This document shows positions 9,911-19,659 of a DNA stretch of 64,000 bases, one piece after another; position 1 is the stretch's first letter; the number at the start of each line of letters is the position of its first letter. The position numbers and the translations under genes are program-made. Source of the stretch: Eledone cirrhosa (lineage: Eukaryota; Mollusca; Cephalopoda; Octopoda; Eledonidae); assembly GCA_964016885.1 (NCBI GenBank), contig OZ024742.1, forward strand, positions 123,450,828-123,514,827, read 5' to 3'. The notes under the pieces were generated by a model. That model did no database searches and was not told the DNA's origin. It saw nothing but the letters and a program-made list of their open reading frames with translations.

Positions 9911-10254
9911 TATTTTTTTATATGCTATTTATTCCACTAATCTTCAGCTTTCAAATTGGTAGCTGTGGGCCACCTTGTTTAAGCAAGATAAAAATATCAT
10001 CAGTTGCTCAAGTGGTGTCATATATTTCACTCGCAAGGTATTGGGTATCCCAAGGCTATAGTCAAACATATTTGCTCCATGTGAAAATTAGTATAATGGC
10101 ACACCAAATATAATATAAGTGAGAAATGTATATTTGGGGATAGATATTGATTTTCTGCAACTTTGAAGAAACCTATGTATTCACACTATCATAAATCAGA
10201 ATGCCTAGTCATGCATATCTGTGGTTCACTGTGAAAAAAAAAGTGGGGGAGGCC

Positions 10255-11446
10255 ATTTAACTCCTGGTGCTTGTGAGAGCAGTGTCAGCTATGTACAGAG
10301 CAGCTGTCAGTAAAGTGAGAGTAGGAAATGAGTTTAGGGTTGGAATACAAAGTACAAGTAAGAGTTCATCAAGGTCCAGTTTTTTTTTTCATCCTAGATA
10401 TTCAGGCCATAACAGAGGAGTTTAAAACGGGCTGCCCATGGGAGCTTCTCCAAGCAGATGATTTGGTCATTTTAGCTATAAAAAAAAAACCCAAACTAGA
10501 AAATAAATTCTGATTATGGAAACTGAATTTAGAATCAAAACGCCTGAGAGTAAACTTAGCCAAAACTATAGTGCTAGTATTCAGTAGGAGAGAAGATAGA
10601 ACCCTGATTCTTTCAGGGCAGTGGGTCTGCTCAATATGTAAAAAGGGAGTAAGGATAAACGCTATATGCAATGCACATTATGTAAATTTTGAGTACTCAA
10701 GAGATATAGTTAGATAACAGGTAGACTAACAAGACAAGAAGACTTTGAATGTCAAAATGCACAGGGGTAACCAAGAGAAAGAGCATCAGTGATGTAAATC
10801 TTTTCCAACCACAGGAAGCACCTATAAAATGGTTGATAGCTTCTGCTCTCTGAGTGACCTAATTAACAGTAGAGGAAGGTGTGCCGAGAGTATAATAGAT
10901 AGAATAAGGATAGGATGGATGATATTTAGAGAACTGCTCCCAGTGCTAACAACAAAAGGTTTGTCACAGTTTACAAAAGGAAAACTGTATGATACCTGCA
11001 TGCAGTGTGCAATGTTGCATATTAGTGAAACATGGGCTGGGAGCACAGAGGACATACGTAGACTGAAGAGAGATGAAGCATTTTTCACTGGATGTTCAAA
11101 TTAAATGAGAGAGAAAGACAGAGCTTAGACAAGCTGAAAGAGAAGCTGGGCTTAAGGAGTAACTAAGATGACGTGTGGGAAAGAAGTCTGCATTAGTATG
11201 GACATATAATGCGAAGGGGACAATAAATGATGGGTAAAGAAATACCAGGAAATCCGAGTGGAAGGAAGCCCCATTAGAGGACTATAAAGAAAGACCTGGG
11301 CAGAGGTTGTGAGTGGGGACCTCAAATAACTAAGCCTGTCAGAGGAGATGATGAAAAATGAACGCGACAAATGGAGAGATGTTGTGTTGAGAAGGAACTG
11401 TCCAACCTATGCAAGAAGGGAAAAGTGGATGTAAAAACGATGATGA

Positions 11447-11450
<4 letters not shown>
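10255..11450 (+). mobile_element. LINE-A copy 4
   Basis: Starts in the RT (GCAGCTGTCAGTAAAGTGAG at 10300-10319), covers motif C, the C-terminal domain and the 3' end, and stops at a GATGAT run (11440-11449) joined to (TA)n. The next element (copy 5) begins antisense after only about 40 bp of TA, so the two are convergent. Confidence 0.85.
10328..11104 (+). pseudogene. LINE-A RT and C-terminal ORF, broken
   Basis: The frame at 10328-10513 gives ITEEFKTGCPWELLQADDLV; motif C is QADD, so the first residue of the Y-A-D-D box is changed. A poly-A run at 10485 then shifts the frame. A second frame at 10829-11104 gives VDSFCSLSDLINSRGRCAES, MLHISETWAGSTEDIRRLKR, the C-terminal domain with Y-L-G mutated to S-L-S. 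The zinc-finger region between them (10600-10760) is scrambled. Non-functional. Confidence 0.8.
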
Positions 11451-11487
<37 letters not shown>

Positions 11488-11490
11488 TAT
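11450..11490. repeat. (TA)n between two convergent LINE-A tails
   Basis: About 40 bp of TA, with GATGAT on the left and ATCATC on the right. It is the junction of a tail-to-tail pair and can fold on itself. Confidence 0.85.
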
Positions 11491-11874
11491 ATCATCATCA
11501 TCATCATCGTTTAACGTCCATCTTCCACGCTTGCATGGGTTCGGACGGGAATTTTCCCACTTGAGGCAATATTGGTTGTCTTGCTAGTAAAGGACTGTCT
11601 GGCGGGTTTTCTATGGCTGGATGCCCTTCCTAACACCAACCACGTTTACAGTGTGACTGGGAGGTTTTTACCGTGTTACCTACATGGCCACATTACGGTG
11701 TGGACTGTGTGTTTTTTGTTCGTGACACCTACACGACCTCATTTATTTCGGACTGGATGTTGTGGTACCAACATAACTTTACATCGAAAGGGGTGGTGTG
11801 GATGAGGTGGGGGTGGTGGGACGGGGGTGTATTTTTGTTAGAGGTGCCTACTAACTGTAGGTTTCACTTTGTAC

Positions 11875-12243
11875 TTAGGCAAGGCGGATCTTCTGTATTA
11901 CTGTGTAGCGCCAAAGATCTCGGTCCATTTTTATCGCCCTGCACTTTTTTATACAGCTGTTGTCTTTCATGCGCATCACGTGACCATACCAACGTAGTCT
12001 TCTCTCGAGTAAACAACATCTGATTCCTCTTATTCCTAATTTTTCCCTTAGTTCATTTATGCTTTGCCGTTCACGTATATTACTATTACACATCCAGCGG
12101 AGCATGCAAGCTTCGTCCCTCTCCAGTCTGCGTATATCCTCTGCACACAATGCCCAAGTCTCACTGCCATGTAACATTGCTGTTCGTATGCAGGCATCAT
12201 ACAGCCTGCCTTTCATTTTTAGAGAGAACCCTTTAGCGGCCAA
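11875..12243 (-). pseudogene. LINE-A C-terminal domain with internal deletion
   Basis: 122 codons continuing the previous frame after a shift: MLHGSETWALCAEDIRRLER, MLRWMCNSNIRERQSINELR, RRLRWYGHVMRMKD. Compared with the copy at 2730-3422, about 30 codons are missing between KCRAIK and DRDLWRY, including the whole GRPRKTWDE segment. The deletion joins short similar GGAC/AGAC words. Confidence 0.8.
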
Positions 12244-12270
12244 TAGTGTTATAAGCTCTCTGAACTTTTC

Positions 12271-12813
12271 TCATCCCGTTCTGATTCTTTCAGAGCACCC
12301 TCCACCACTGCTGATTTTGTCACCCAGGTAACGGAAGGTGTCCACTATTTCTATAGAACCATCTGTGCAATGGAATGAGCTAGTATTCTGTGGGTACTTG
12401 CTGCTACTTATTGCACCTGAGCACCGGCCACATATAAAATCTATATTCTTAGTTAGCTTACCTGTGATCCCACTACATCTTTTATGCACCCATACTTTGC
12501 ATTTGGGACATAAAATGGAGTTTCTGCCTACTCCTTTCCTACACACTGAGCATGGCCATTTCCCAGATGGGACCAGTGCCCTATTTTCCTTCCTACAAAC
12601 TAGAACTTTAGTCTTAGACAATTTAAATTTAAGGCCTTTTGATTCTAGGCCATGCTTCCATGTTTGGAATTTCTCCTCTAGTTCAGCCATTGATTCAGCT
12701 ATGAGCGTTAGATCATCTGCATATAGAAGTTCCCATGGGCAGGCGGTCTTGAACTCCTCTGTTATAGCCTGAAGGGCAATAATAAATAGTAGTGGTCTAA
12801 GAAAGAACACCAA
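12271..12813 (-). pseudogene. LINE-A RT motif C plus PHD-type zinc finger
   Basis: 180 codons. RT motif C is YADD at residues 31-34, the canonical catalytic form. Residues 88-131 (nt 12421-12552) follow the spacing C-x2-C-x10-C-x2-C-x4-H-x2-C-x14-C-x2-C with WVHKRC around the histidine, a textbook C4HC3 PHD pattern. Then come FRYLGDKISSGGGCSE and a frameshift. The first ATG is inside the element, so the true start is far upstream. The finger may bind nucleic acid or a histone tail; that is unknown. Confidence 0.82.
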
Positions 12814-12814
12814 C

Positions 12815-13047
12815 TTTTACGCTAAACTCTTCACTATATTCGTTGTTAATTCTAAACTTGCTGACTGTTTCTTTATACATGGCTCTCACAGGCCATTCAT
12901 CAACATCTACTTTTCTAAGGGCCCACCAGACAATCGAGCGGGGTACTCTGTCAAAGGCTTTCTCCAAGTCAACAAAAGCTAAGTATAGGGGTTTACTTTT
13001 AGCTAGGTACTTCTCCTGTAGTTGTCATACAATGAAAAGAGTGTCTG
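12815..13047 (-). pseudogene. LINE-A RT, motif A block
   Basis: My own translation of the minus strand gives [20 protein letters not shown] followed by [14 protein letters not shown] and [11 protein letters not shown], the fingers-palm part with motif A (F-V-D). One in-frame stop replaces the usual Arg before QLQEK, and a stop plus a frameshift near 12815 separate it from the motif C frame. Where relatives read GVHQGSVLSPLLF, this copy jumps to FLRPLLF. Confidence 0.8.
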
Positions 13048-13050
13048 TTG

Positions 13051-13052
<2 letters not shown>

Positions 13053-13110
<58 letters not shown>
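13053..13110. repeat. (TA)n array
   Basis: About 55 bp of pure TA at the truncated 5' side of LINE-A copy 5. Confidence 0.9.
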
Positions 13111-13113
<3 letters not shown>

Positions 13114-13182
13114 ATGTATACCAATTTCATGGAATTACAATTTTAGAGCAAAGTTTCCAGTTCAGTCTTCTGTTGTTGTCTA

Positions 13183-13184
<2 letters not shown>

Positions 13185-13240
<56 letters not shown>
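13185..13240. repeat. (TA)n array before SINE-C
   Basis: About 55 bp of TA ending exactly at the first base of SINE-C copy 2, so the SINE inserted in, or started from, a TA tract. Confidence 0.9.
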
Positions 13241-13242
<2 letters not shown>

Positions 13243-13520
13243 AGGCACGTGGCCTAGCGGGAAGGGTCTTGTACTTACGATCATAATGTCGTGGGCTCAA
13301 TTCCTGGGTTGCGTGATGTGTTCTTGAGCAAAACACTTGATTTCACACTGCTCCAGTATATTCAGCTGAAAATGAGTACCAGCAATAGATGGAGGTTTAA
13401 CCCTGCGATGGACTGGCGTCCTGTCCAGGTGGGAGTCTTGTACTCTTAGTCGCTTCACGCCTTGAAACCGGGATAAGCACCGGCCAAATGAGCCTTCTGG
13501 CTTAAGACAGACTTTAGACT
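13241..13520 (+). mobile_element. SINE-C copy 2
   Basis: Head GGAGGCACGTGGCCTAGCGG with a strong A box; B-box region GGCTCAATTCC. Body words TTGAGCAAAACACTTGATTT, CTGCTCCAGTATATTCAGC, GACTGGCGTCCTGTCCAGG, CGCTTCACGCC and GATAAGCACCGGCC. Full length, in good condition, flanked by TA arrays on both sides. Confidence 0.88.
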
Positions 13521-13544
13521 TTTTTATATATATATGTATATATA

Positions 13545-13576
<32 letters not shown>

Positions 13577-13585
13577 CACACATAC

Positions 13586-13655
<70 letters not shown>
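13520..13655. repeat. TA/TG/TACA microsatellite
   Basis: (TG)n and (TA)n runs continuing from the SINE-C 3' end, closing with about 55 bp of TA. Confidence 0.88.
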
Positions 13656-13710
13656 GGAATAGAATGAAACGAAATTTCATTTCTCACTCTTAGTACGGCA
13701 GTTACTTAAA

Positions 13711-14036
13711 TGTAAGTATGCATGTATGTATACGTACATACATATATGTATACAGACGTACAGTAGTATGTATATATATACATACATGCACACATATATA
13801 CATGCACGTATCGGTTTACCAATGTCAGTATTGAACACAAAGGTGACGTGGTTGCCTAAACACTGTACGGCGTAATTCGGGCTGTTTGTTTGTTTACAAA
13901 CAAACCGAGCATTATAATAAATGTTCGGTAAACCGATACGTGCATGTATATATGTGTGCATGTATGTATATATATACATACTACTGTACGTCTGTATACA
14001 TATATGTATGTACGTATACATACATGCATACTTACA
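13711..14036. mobile_element. Fold-back element with perfect 110-bp inverted repeats
   Basis: 13711-13820 is the exact reverse complement of 13927-14036: I checked all 110 positions and found no mismatch. The arms start TGTAAGTATGCATG and reach GGTTTACC at the inner edge; the core is 106 bp (13821-13926). The core contains its own 10-bp hairpin (GTTTGTTTGT-TT-ACAAACAAAC) and is not AT-only, with TACGGCG and TTCGGGC words. There is no ORF. Long TIRs with a tiny core fit a MITE or fold-back transposon, but I see no clean target duplication in the TA-rich flanks. A recent inverted duplication is the alternative. Confidence 0.85.

Positions 14037-14037
<1 letters not shown>

Positions 14038-14084
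<47 letters not shown>
14038..14084. repeat. (TA)n array
   Basis: Begins two bases after the fold-back element. Confidence 0.9.
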
Positions 14085-14085
<1 letters not shown>

Positions 14086-15940
14086 TAAATCATGTCTTTA
14101 GAATTATTAGATAAAATATATACCATTTCCTCTCCCAATCAGCATAATTAACCATATAAAAAATCAATTAGACCAAGCTATAAGAATAAAGACTCTTATG
14201 AAGAAATCTCCGACAAATAACCGAAAGTGGCCTCTTCGCGGTGGCCCCAATAGAGTATTTATCCAACATTTCGACAGCATGTAGAAACCGACTAAATATA
14301 CCATCAACCATACACAATTAGGTGTAAATTCAAACTTAGAAGAAATGTGTACATACCGTAATTATATCTCTACCATGGTTTCATCCGTATTTTTAGACAT
14401 CCAATTAATAGGAAATGCCCAGAGTTCGGATTCATCAGGAGACAAACTCATGAGTTTTACAGTAGATTGGAAGCACTCTATGGTAAAATAATTTTCTGGA
14501 GTTATTAATATTAGTATATAAATATTAATAATTATTCTCTATTTGCCTCCATAAAGCTACGTCCACATTCGTAGCCTCCCACAAAACGAGAAAAAAAGAG
14601 AGAGAAACATTAAACCATTAAAACTCGGTTGTCAGACGTATAAAATCAACAGGGAAAAAGTTTAGTGGCCTTTAATATTGCACTATGTTATAACTATCTA
14701 TAGAAGAAATAACGCTCGAATGAAAGACACTTGTGCAATAACATGCCGGAACATTGATACACATAACATTATTCTGTTAACTTTGATCCATACCGTTATT
14801 TCTTTATCCTTATCTTCCTACTTAAGTTTTAAATCTGAGTTTTGTATCCAGCCCTTACATCTTTACTGAACTTATTTATAACTGAATTTTTCATGCGTTT
14901 CTTATTTATAAATATACCTACCGCATTCTTATATCCATGATTAAAATATAGAGCTAATATCCAAATTACAAATTATTATAAACATTATTTTGAACTATGA
15001 ATTATCCATGAATTTATTATTGTTTTTCTTATATATATATATGTATTTAACTTTAACACGTAGAACTTTATTATATAAAATTATAACCATTATCATTTAC
15101 CTAAAGTATACTGTATCACTAATACATAATATGAGATATATCCATACATAATTTTCAGTTAACTTCTAAATTTTTTGATTGTTTTTACTTTGAGCTAGGA
15201 ATAATTAATACATGTACACACGGTTATATATGGGTATACATTTAGTTTTAACATGCCTCAATCTATTATTTTATTTTTATTTTATTTTCATTATCATTTA
15301 CCTAAAATATACTGGCTCATTAATTAATATATATCTATATACATAACCGTTATTTAAATTTTTCTAACAATAAGTACTTCAAAAGCGTTATATACCTAAT
15401 ACGTTGACAATGACTAACTTCATTAAAGATTACATTTAGGAAAATATTCAACAGTGTAAACTTTCCTTAATAATGGCCAGCTAAACCCTTTAAATCTTAT
15501 CATCAAAAAATTCAGAAGCTTAGAAATGTTAACACACTTATAACATTTACGAAACTAATATATAAATAACCACCAATTTAAAAAAAAAAACCTAAAATAT
15601 TTATTCTTCACCCTAAGATAACATATATTAAATATTTTCAAACTTAACCGTTTAACTTTCGGGAAAAAAATCTCCTTCTGCATACATTACCCTCCTCTCT
15701 CACTGACTGTTAAAATTCATGAAATGCTTTCCTAGATAAATTGTAGTATCATACATATTAAAATCTCGACAACTGGTACATTAAGCAACGTTTTTCTTAC
15801 TCGCATATTCTCTATTTAATTTATTACGTTTTCGCATTTTCTCATTATTAGGGTATAAATGCTAAAGTTTCTCTTGGGTTAATCACTACCTTGATTAAAT
15901 CTTAACCATTTAACATCTCAGGGTATGTCATGTATCATTA
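14085..15940. other. Unassigned AT-rich DNA, possibly a decayed retroelement body
   Basis: No frame longer than about 60 codons and no known repeat words. It contains GTGGCCTCTTCGCGGTGGCC (14228-14247), a GC-rich inverted word. It ends at the ribozyme-like motif at 15949, so part of it may be an old element whose end that motif marks. Confidence 0.3.
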
Positions 15941-15948
15941 TATTTTGT

Positions 15949-15979
15949 CTGATGAGGACGTACTGTTGTACATCCGAAA
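15949..15979 (+). ncRNA. Hammerhead-ribozyme-like core, best copy
   Basis: CTGATGA (15949-15955), an 8-bp stem GGACGTAC/GTACATCC with one C-A mismatch and TGTT loop (15956-15975), then GAAA (15976-15979). The order and spacing are those of the hammerhead core around stem II. The next bases ATATGTATAATAAAATG resemble those after the minus-strand motif at 8161 and after GAAATATCAG at 36502. Stems I and III are not clear. Penelope-like elements are known to carry hammerheads in their terminal repeats. Confidence 0.45.
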
Positions 15980-16057
15980 TATGTATAATAAAATGTAAAT
16001 GATCAAAAGAACATCTATTTTATTAATATATATATGTATATATGTATGTATATATAT

Positions 16058-16360
16058 AGAGCATTGGCCTTGCAATCGAAAGGTTGTGAGTTCAATTCTC
16101 AAGCCGGGTGATGTGTTGTTTCCTTGAGCAAGACACTTTATTTCACATCAGCTGTAGAAATGGGATGATAGGGACTGAGGTCCATATCATTCCACTTCAA
16201 AGTGGTCGTAGAGGTGCCACGGCAAAAAAGCACCCAGCACTCACTGTAAATGGGGTTGGTGTTAGGAAGTGCATCCAGCTGTAGAAGTCAAGCCAGAATC
16301 AGTTCCCGTCCCAACCTTGCAAGCAGGGATAAGTGGACGTAAAATGATGATGATGATGAT
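16058..16360 (+). mobile_element. SINE-A copy 2, slightly 5'-truncated
   Basis: Begins AGAGCATTGGCCTTGCAATC, so the A box is lost; the B-box region is GAGTTCAATTCTC. Then TTGAGCAAGACACTTTATTT, GTGCCACGGCAAAAAAGCAC, GGTTGGTGTTAGGAAGTGCA, CAACCTTGCAAGC, and a GATGAT run at 16345-16360 leading into TA. The last 150 bp match the 3' UTR end of LINE-A at 3610-3777. Confidence 0.87.
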
Positions 16361-17009
16361 ATATATATTTTTTTTATCTATATTATATTATATATATATA
16401 TATATTTATTTACTTATAAAATGTTTACATATTACAGTGCAGTAATAAGTTAACATTTTAATGTAATTTTTATATAAATTAGTCTGTCTGAAACTCTTCA
16501 AGTCAATTTCTCTTTTTGTCAATATATAGAAAAAAAACTATATGTTGAAGACAACTGCGAATTTTAAAAATATTGAAACTCTAAAGATAAGATTCTAGTT
16601 GTTACAGATAAGCAGAATTTTATAATCTCTTTAGCAAATATCACCTGCCCATGGGAAGTGTCTGCAATTCTGACAACTATTCTATGCTATGGCTTTTCTT
16701 TATTTATTGCAAATTACTTTATATCTTTTATCATTTCCACAGACAAGCTGATATATAAACTGCTGCTTGGAAAAAGAGGTAAATGATGAAAAATGAATCC
16801 GTTCCGTTTACTCTGGAACAATATATATCAGTTATATCTCTGTATGGAACATAATTTTGAAAGTAGATTATTTTTATTTGAGTAACCATCACGCACACTC
16901 AGACATTAATATATATATATTGAGAGATATATACAAGTCTACATACATACATATATATATACATATGTATACTATATATATATTTTTATATATATATACA
17001 TATATATAT
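16361..17009. other. AT-rich DNA with TA microsatellites
   Basis: TA-rich runs at 16361-16410 and 16905-17010; nothing else recognised. Confidence 0.4.
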
Positions 17010-17205
17010 GTATAACAATAATAATTGTTTCTACTTTTGGGCACAAGGCCAGCAATTACCAGTGTATTACTGGTACTTTATTTTATCGACCCTGTAAGGA
17101 TGAAAGGCAAAGTTAACCTCGGCGGGATTTGAACTCAGATCGTAAAGGGACGTAACTACGCTGGAAAGCATGTCTGACCCTCTACCAATACTGCCAATAA
17201 TAATG
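17010..17205 (-). mobile_element. SINE-B, subunit a of a tandem pair
   Basis: Antisense SINE-B. In its own sense it has ATTGGCAGTATTGGTAGAGG, TTTGAGTTC-AAATCCCGC-type B box, CTTTGCCTTTCATCCTTAC, GATAAAATAAAGTACCAGT, CTGGCCTTGTGCC and an ATTATTATT end. The ceph-type central words suggest the cephalopod Ceph-SINE group. The internal word GATCGTAAAGGGACGTAACT (antisense) defines subtype a. Confidence 0.85.
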
Positions 17206-17410
17206 ATAATAATAATTGTTTCTACTATTGGCACAAGGCCAGCAATTACTCAGTACATTACTGGTACTTTATTTTGTCGACCCCGTAAGGATGAAAGGCA
17301 AAGTTAACCTCAGCTGGATTTGAACTCAGAATGGCAAGGGCAGTAACTCTATGCGTCAAAGCATGGCGTCCGACCCTCTACCGATACTGCCAATCCACCG
17401 CCAATCCACC
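17206..17410 (-). mobile_element. SINE-B, subunit b of a tandem pair
   Basis: Directly abuts the previous copy, same orientation. Subtype b is marked by GGCAAGGGCAGTAACTCTAT and GCGTCAAAGCATGGCG. Subtypes occur in the same order in the dimer at 48446-48843. Confidence 0.85.
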
Positions 17411-17449
17411 ATATGATAATAATAATGAGTAGGAATGACGTGTCAAAGT

Positions 17450-17650
17450 ATCATCATTAAGTTTATTCATGTGTGTGTATATATTTATATATACATACAT
17501 ATATACATACATAGATATGTATACATACATTTATACACATACATTTATATATCATCATATATATATTTAAATATACAAATATATATATATATATATATAC
17601 ATATATATATCATCATATATATATTTATATACATAGATAAATATATATAC
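17450..17650. repeat. TA/TACA microsatellite with CATCAT islands
   Basis: TA and TACATA runs; ATATATCATCATATATAT occurs twice about 66 bp apart. Confidence 0.85.
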
Positions 17651-17699
17651 CCTTCAATTGTGTCAAAGTCACGATAACTTCCTTATAGTTGGTGATCTG

Positions 17700-17945
17700 C
17701 ATGTTAACCTCACCCAGTAAATGTTGCAAAATAGTTGGTGTTAGGAAGAGCATCCAGTCATAGAAACTTGCCAAACAAAGAGTTGGGAGGACCCTTTAGT
17801 TGTAGACATGACAACCCACATAGTGCTAGTGACCTACATGATAAAATCACCCAGTACACACTGTAAAGTGGCTGGTGTGAGGTAGGGCATCCAGCCATAG
17901 CAAGCTTACCAAATAAGGGACCATGACAACTCTTACCATCTTAAA
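17700..17945 (+). mobile_element. Duplicated LINE-A/SINE-A tail fragments
   Basis: AGTTGGTGTTAGGAAGAGCA and, about 140 bp on, GGCTGGTGTGAGGTAGGGCA: the same tail segment twice, each followed by CCAG-CATAG words. No head. Confidence 0.65.
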
Positions 17946-18173
17946 TTAGATAGCCTAATCACAACTTTCAGATGTCTTAATTGTCTAAAGTGCCCAGACG
18001 GTAAATGGGTGATTTTTGGTTTGATTCCTCATAACAGCTGAAGGCATTTTCTTTTTGCACATTTAAAGGGTCTTCACCCTATTTTATCAGGGATTTTATA
18101 GCATCCATGCACATGAGCATATCATTCTTCATATTAACTTTCTCAGCCCTTTGTAAATGTCCGAGATCAGCTA

Positions 18174-18177
<4 letters not shown>

Positions 18178-18236
<59 letters not shown>

Positions 18237-18252
18237 GTGTGTGTGTGTGTAT
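18178..18252. repeat. (TA)n(TG)n array
   Basis: About 55 bp of TA followed by a TG run, at the left edge of the Helentron-like element. Confidence 0.88.
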
Positions 18253-18254
18253 TT

Positions 18255-18939
18255 ATATATAAAAAGTACCTCGTTTGTTATCTGTCTCTTATGCACTTAA
18301 AAACCAATGGACCAATCATGTTCTAGCTTGGCATATGAGATACTTAGACCCAGAAATAGGTTTTCCTCACACTACACTTGGACCTATATTCATTTGTTTA
18401 TATGTTTGTTTGTCTGTCAATCTGTGGTAACAGTTCTTGTCATGAGTTATTGTCTTCACTATGACGGAATGTAACAGAAAACAGAGAGAGTGAAATGTGA
18501 GAATTTGAGAGAAAGTCACCATGTGAAGTCAAATGGAGCACTGAAAGCCAAAGATGGGACTAAGTAATGAAGTTAACGATGCATGAATGAGTAGAGAAAG
18601 AAACAGAAATAAAGAAAGTGAAGAAAGTGAGTGACATGCATTCAACATAGGCAACACTAAAGCAACAAACACATGCTTGCTTTAGTATTGAACGTCCCCC
18701 TCTATATCCTGCATGAAAGGAGGTAAAAAAGAACCAAAATATTTACAACTGCATTTTATCAGTAATAGGAAAACCCAAGCACAGACAAGATATAAAAAGA
18801 ATAAAGAAACAAACTATGAAATCATATTATAACTACAAGAAACAGCTATATTAGAAGTTTTAAATATACCCTAGAAAAAGTTTTGAATGGAATTTCCTTA
18901 TTTTCTCTAATCCAGGCAACACCGGTTACTTCTGTTAGT
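18255..18939 (+). mobile_element. Helitron/Helentron-like non-autonomous element 1
   Basis: Starts TATATAAAAAGTACCTCG and ends TCCAGGCAACACCGGTTACT, then TCTGTTAGT. The end matches that of the element at 61229-62143 (CCCAGGCAACGCTGGGTACT, then GCTGCTAGT). A CCSGGCAACGCCGGGTA hairpin just before a CTAGT-type terminus is a familiar Helentron 3' end. There is no Rep/helicase ORF and no terminal inverted repeat, as expected for this class. Boundaries are inferred from the two copies. Confidence 0.6.
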
Positions 18940-18944
18940 ATATA

Positions 18945-19375
18945 TAGCAGGATTATGCAGATTATCTAAACCATGCTTTATTCAATTGGCCTTTTGGTTA
19001 ACTGTAAACATCAACAGATTACAAATAAATGATTAATAACAGTTTAACTTGCATGTGTTGTACTTTCAACTAATCCCTAATGTCAATTGTTTCTTTGTTA
19101 CACCACATGCATCAAAACGGCTGCTTTTGAAATTCAAAACAAGCCCCCATTTCTGCTACATGATCGAATAATAATTAATATCAGAGATATCAAAGGGCAA
19201 TGAACTCCATTTAAGGTATTATTGGTAATTTCTTTTCAGTTGGCTCATGTGTATAGTCGACCAAACAGCTAACTGAATAATCCATGACTAGGATAAGGTA
19301 AATGTGTTTACTTTACACATGAATAAACATACACACACACACACATACTAAAACATGCTCACCTTACCTCAATTG
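18945..19375. other. Unassigned AT-rich DNA
   Basis: No frame or repeat family recognised; a short CA run lies at 19331-19346. Confidence 0.35.
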
Positions 19376-19379
19376 TCTC

Positions 19380-19480
19380 ATAATGTCTAAACAACCTGTC
19401 TAACCCATGCAAGAATGGGAAAATGGATGTTAAATGTTGCTGTTGCAGATGATGATGATACATACATATGCATAGGATAT
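19380..19480 (+). mobile_element. LINE-A/SINE-A tail end
   Basis: TCTAACCCATGCAAGAATGG, then a GATGATGATGATAC end. Only the last 70 bp of the tail remain. Confidence 0.6.
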
Positions 19481-19507
19481 ATACATACGCATATATATTT
19501 ATGTGTG

Positions 19508-19543
19508 TGTGGAAGATGGACGTTAACGATGATGATGATGATG

Positions 19544-19580
<37 letters not shown>

Positions 19581-19595
19581 TATATATATACATTT
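19508..19595 (+). repeat. Tail end joined to TA and CA arrays
   Basis: GGAAGATGGACGTTAACGAT, a GATGAT run, (TA)n, then (CA)n. A very short tail fragment that keeps its microsatellite. Confidence 0.7.
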
Positions 19596-19659
19596 CTAAT
19601 ACAGAAGATGCCTTCCCATGTGCATGGACTCTAACAACATACATGTAATAGGCATCTCT

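Larger units (their letters stand above)
11491..13050 (-). mobile_element. LINE-A copy 5, longest copy, antisense
   Basis: Reading from 13050 down: end of an RT block with [16 protein letters not shown], motif A, motif C, a PHD-type finger, the C-terminal domain, a 3' UTR, and a GATGAT end at 11491-11508. It is 5'-truncated within the RT next to a TA array. It shows the domain order of the family best. The 3' UTR holds the GTTGGTGTTAGGAAGGGCAT tail word (antisense near 11620-11639). Confidence 0.88.
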
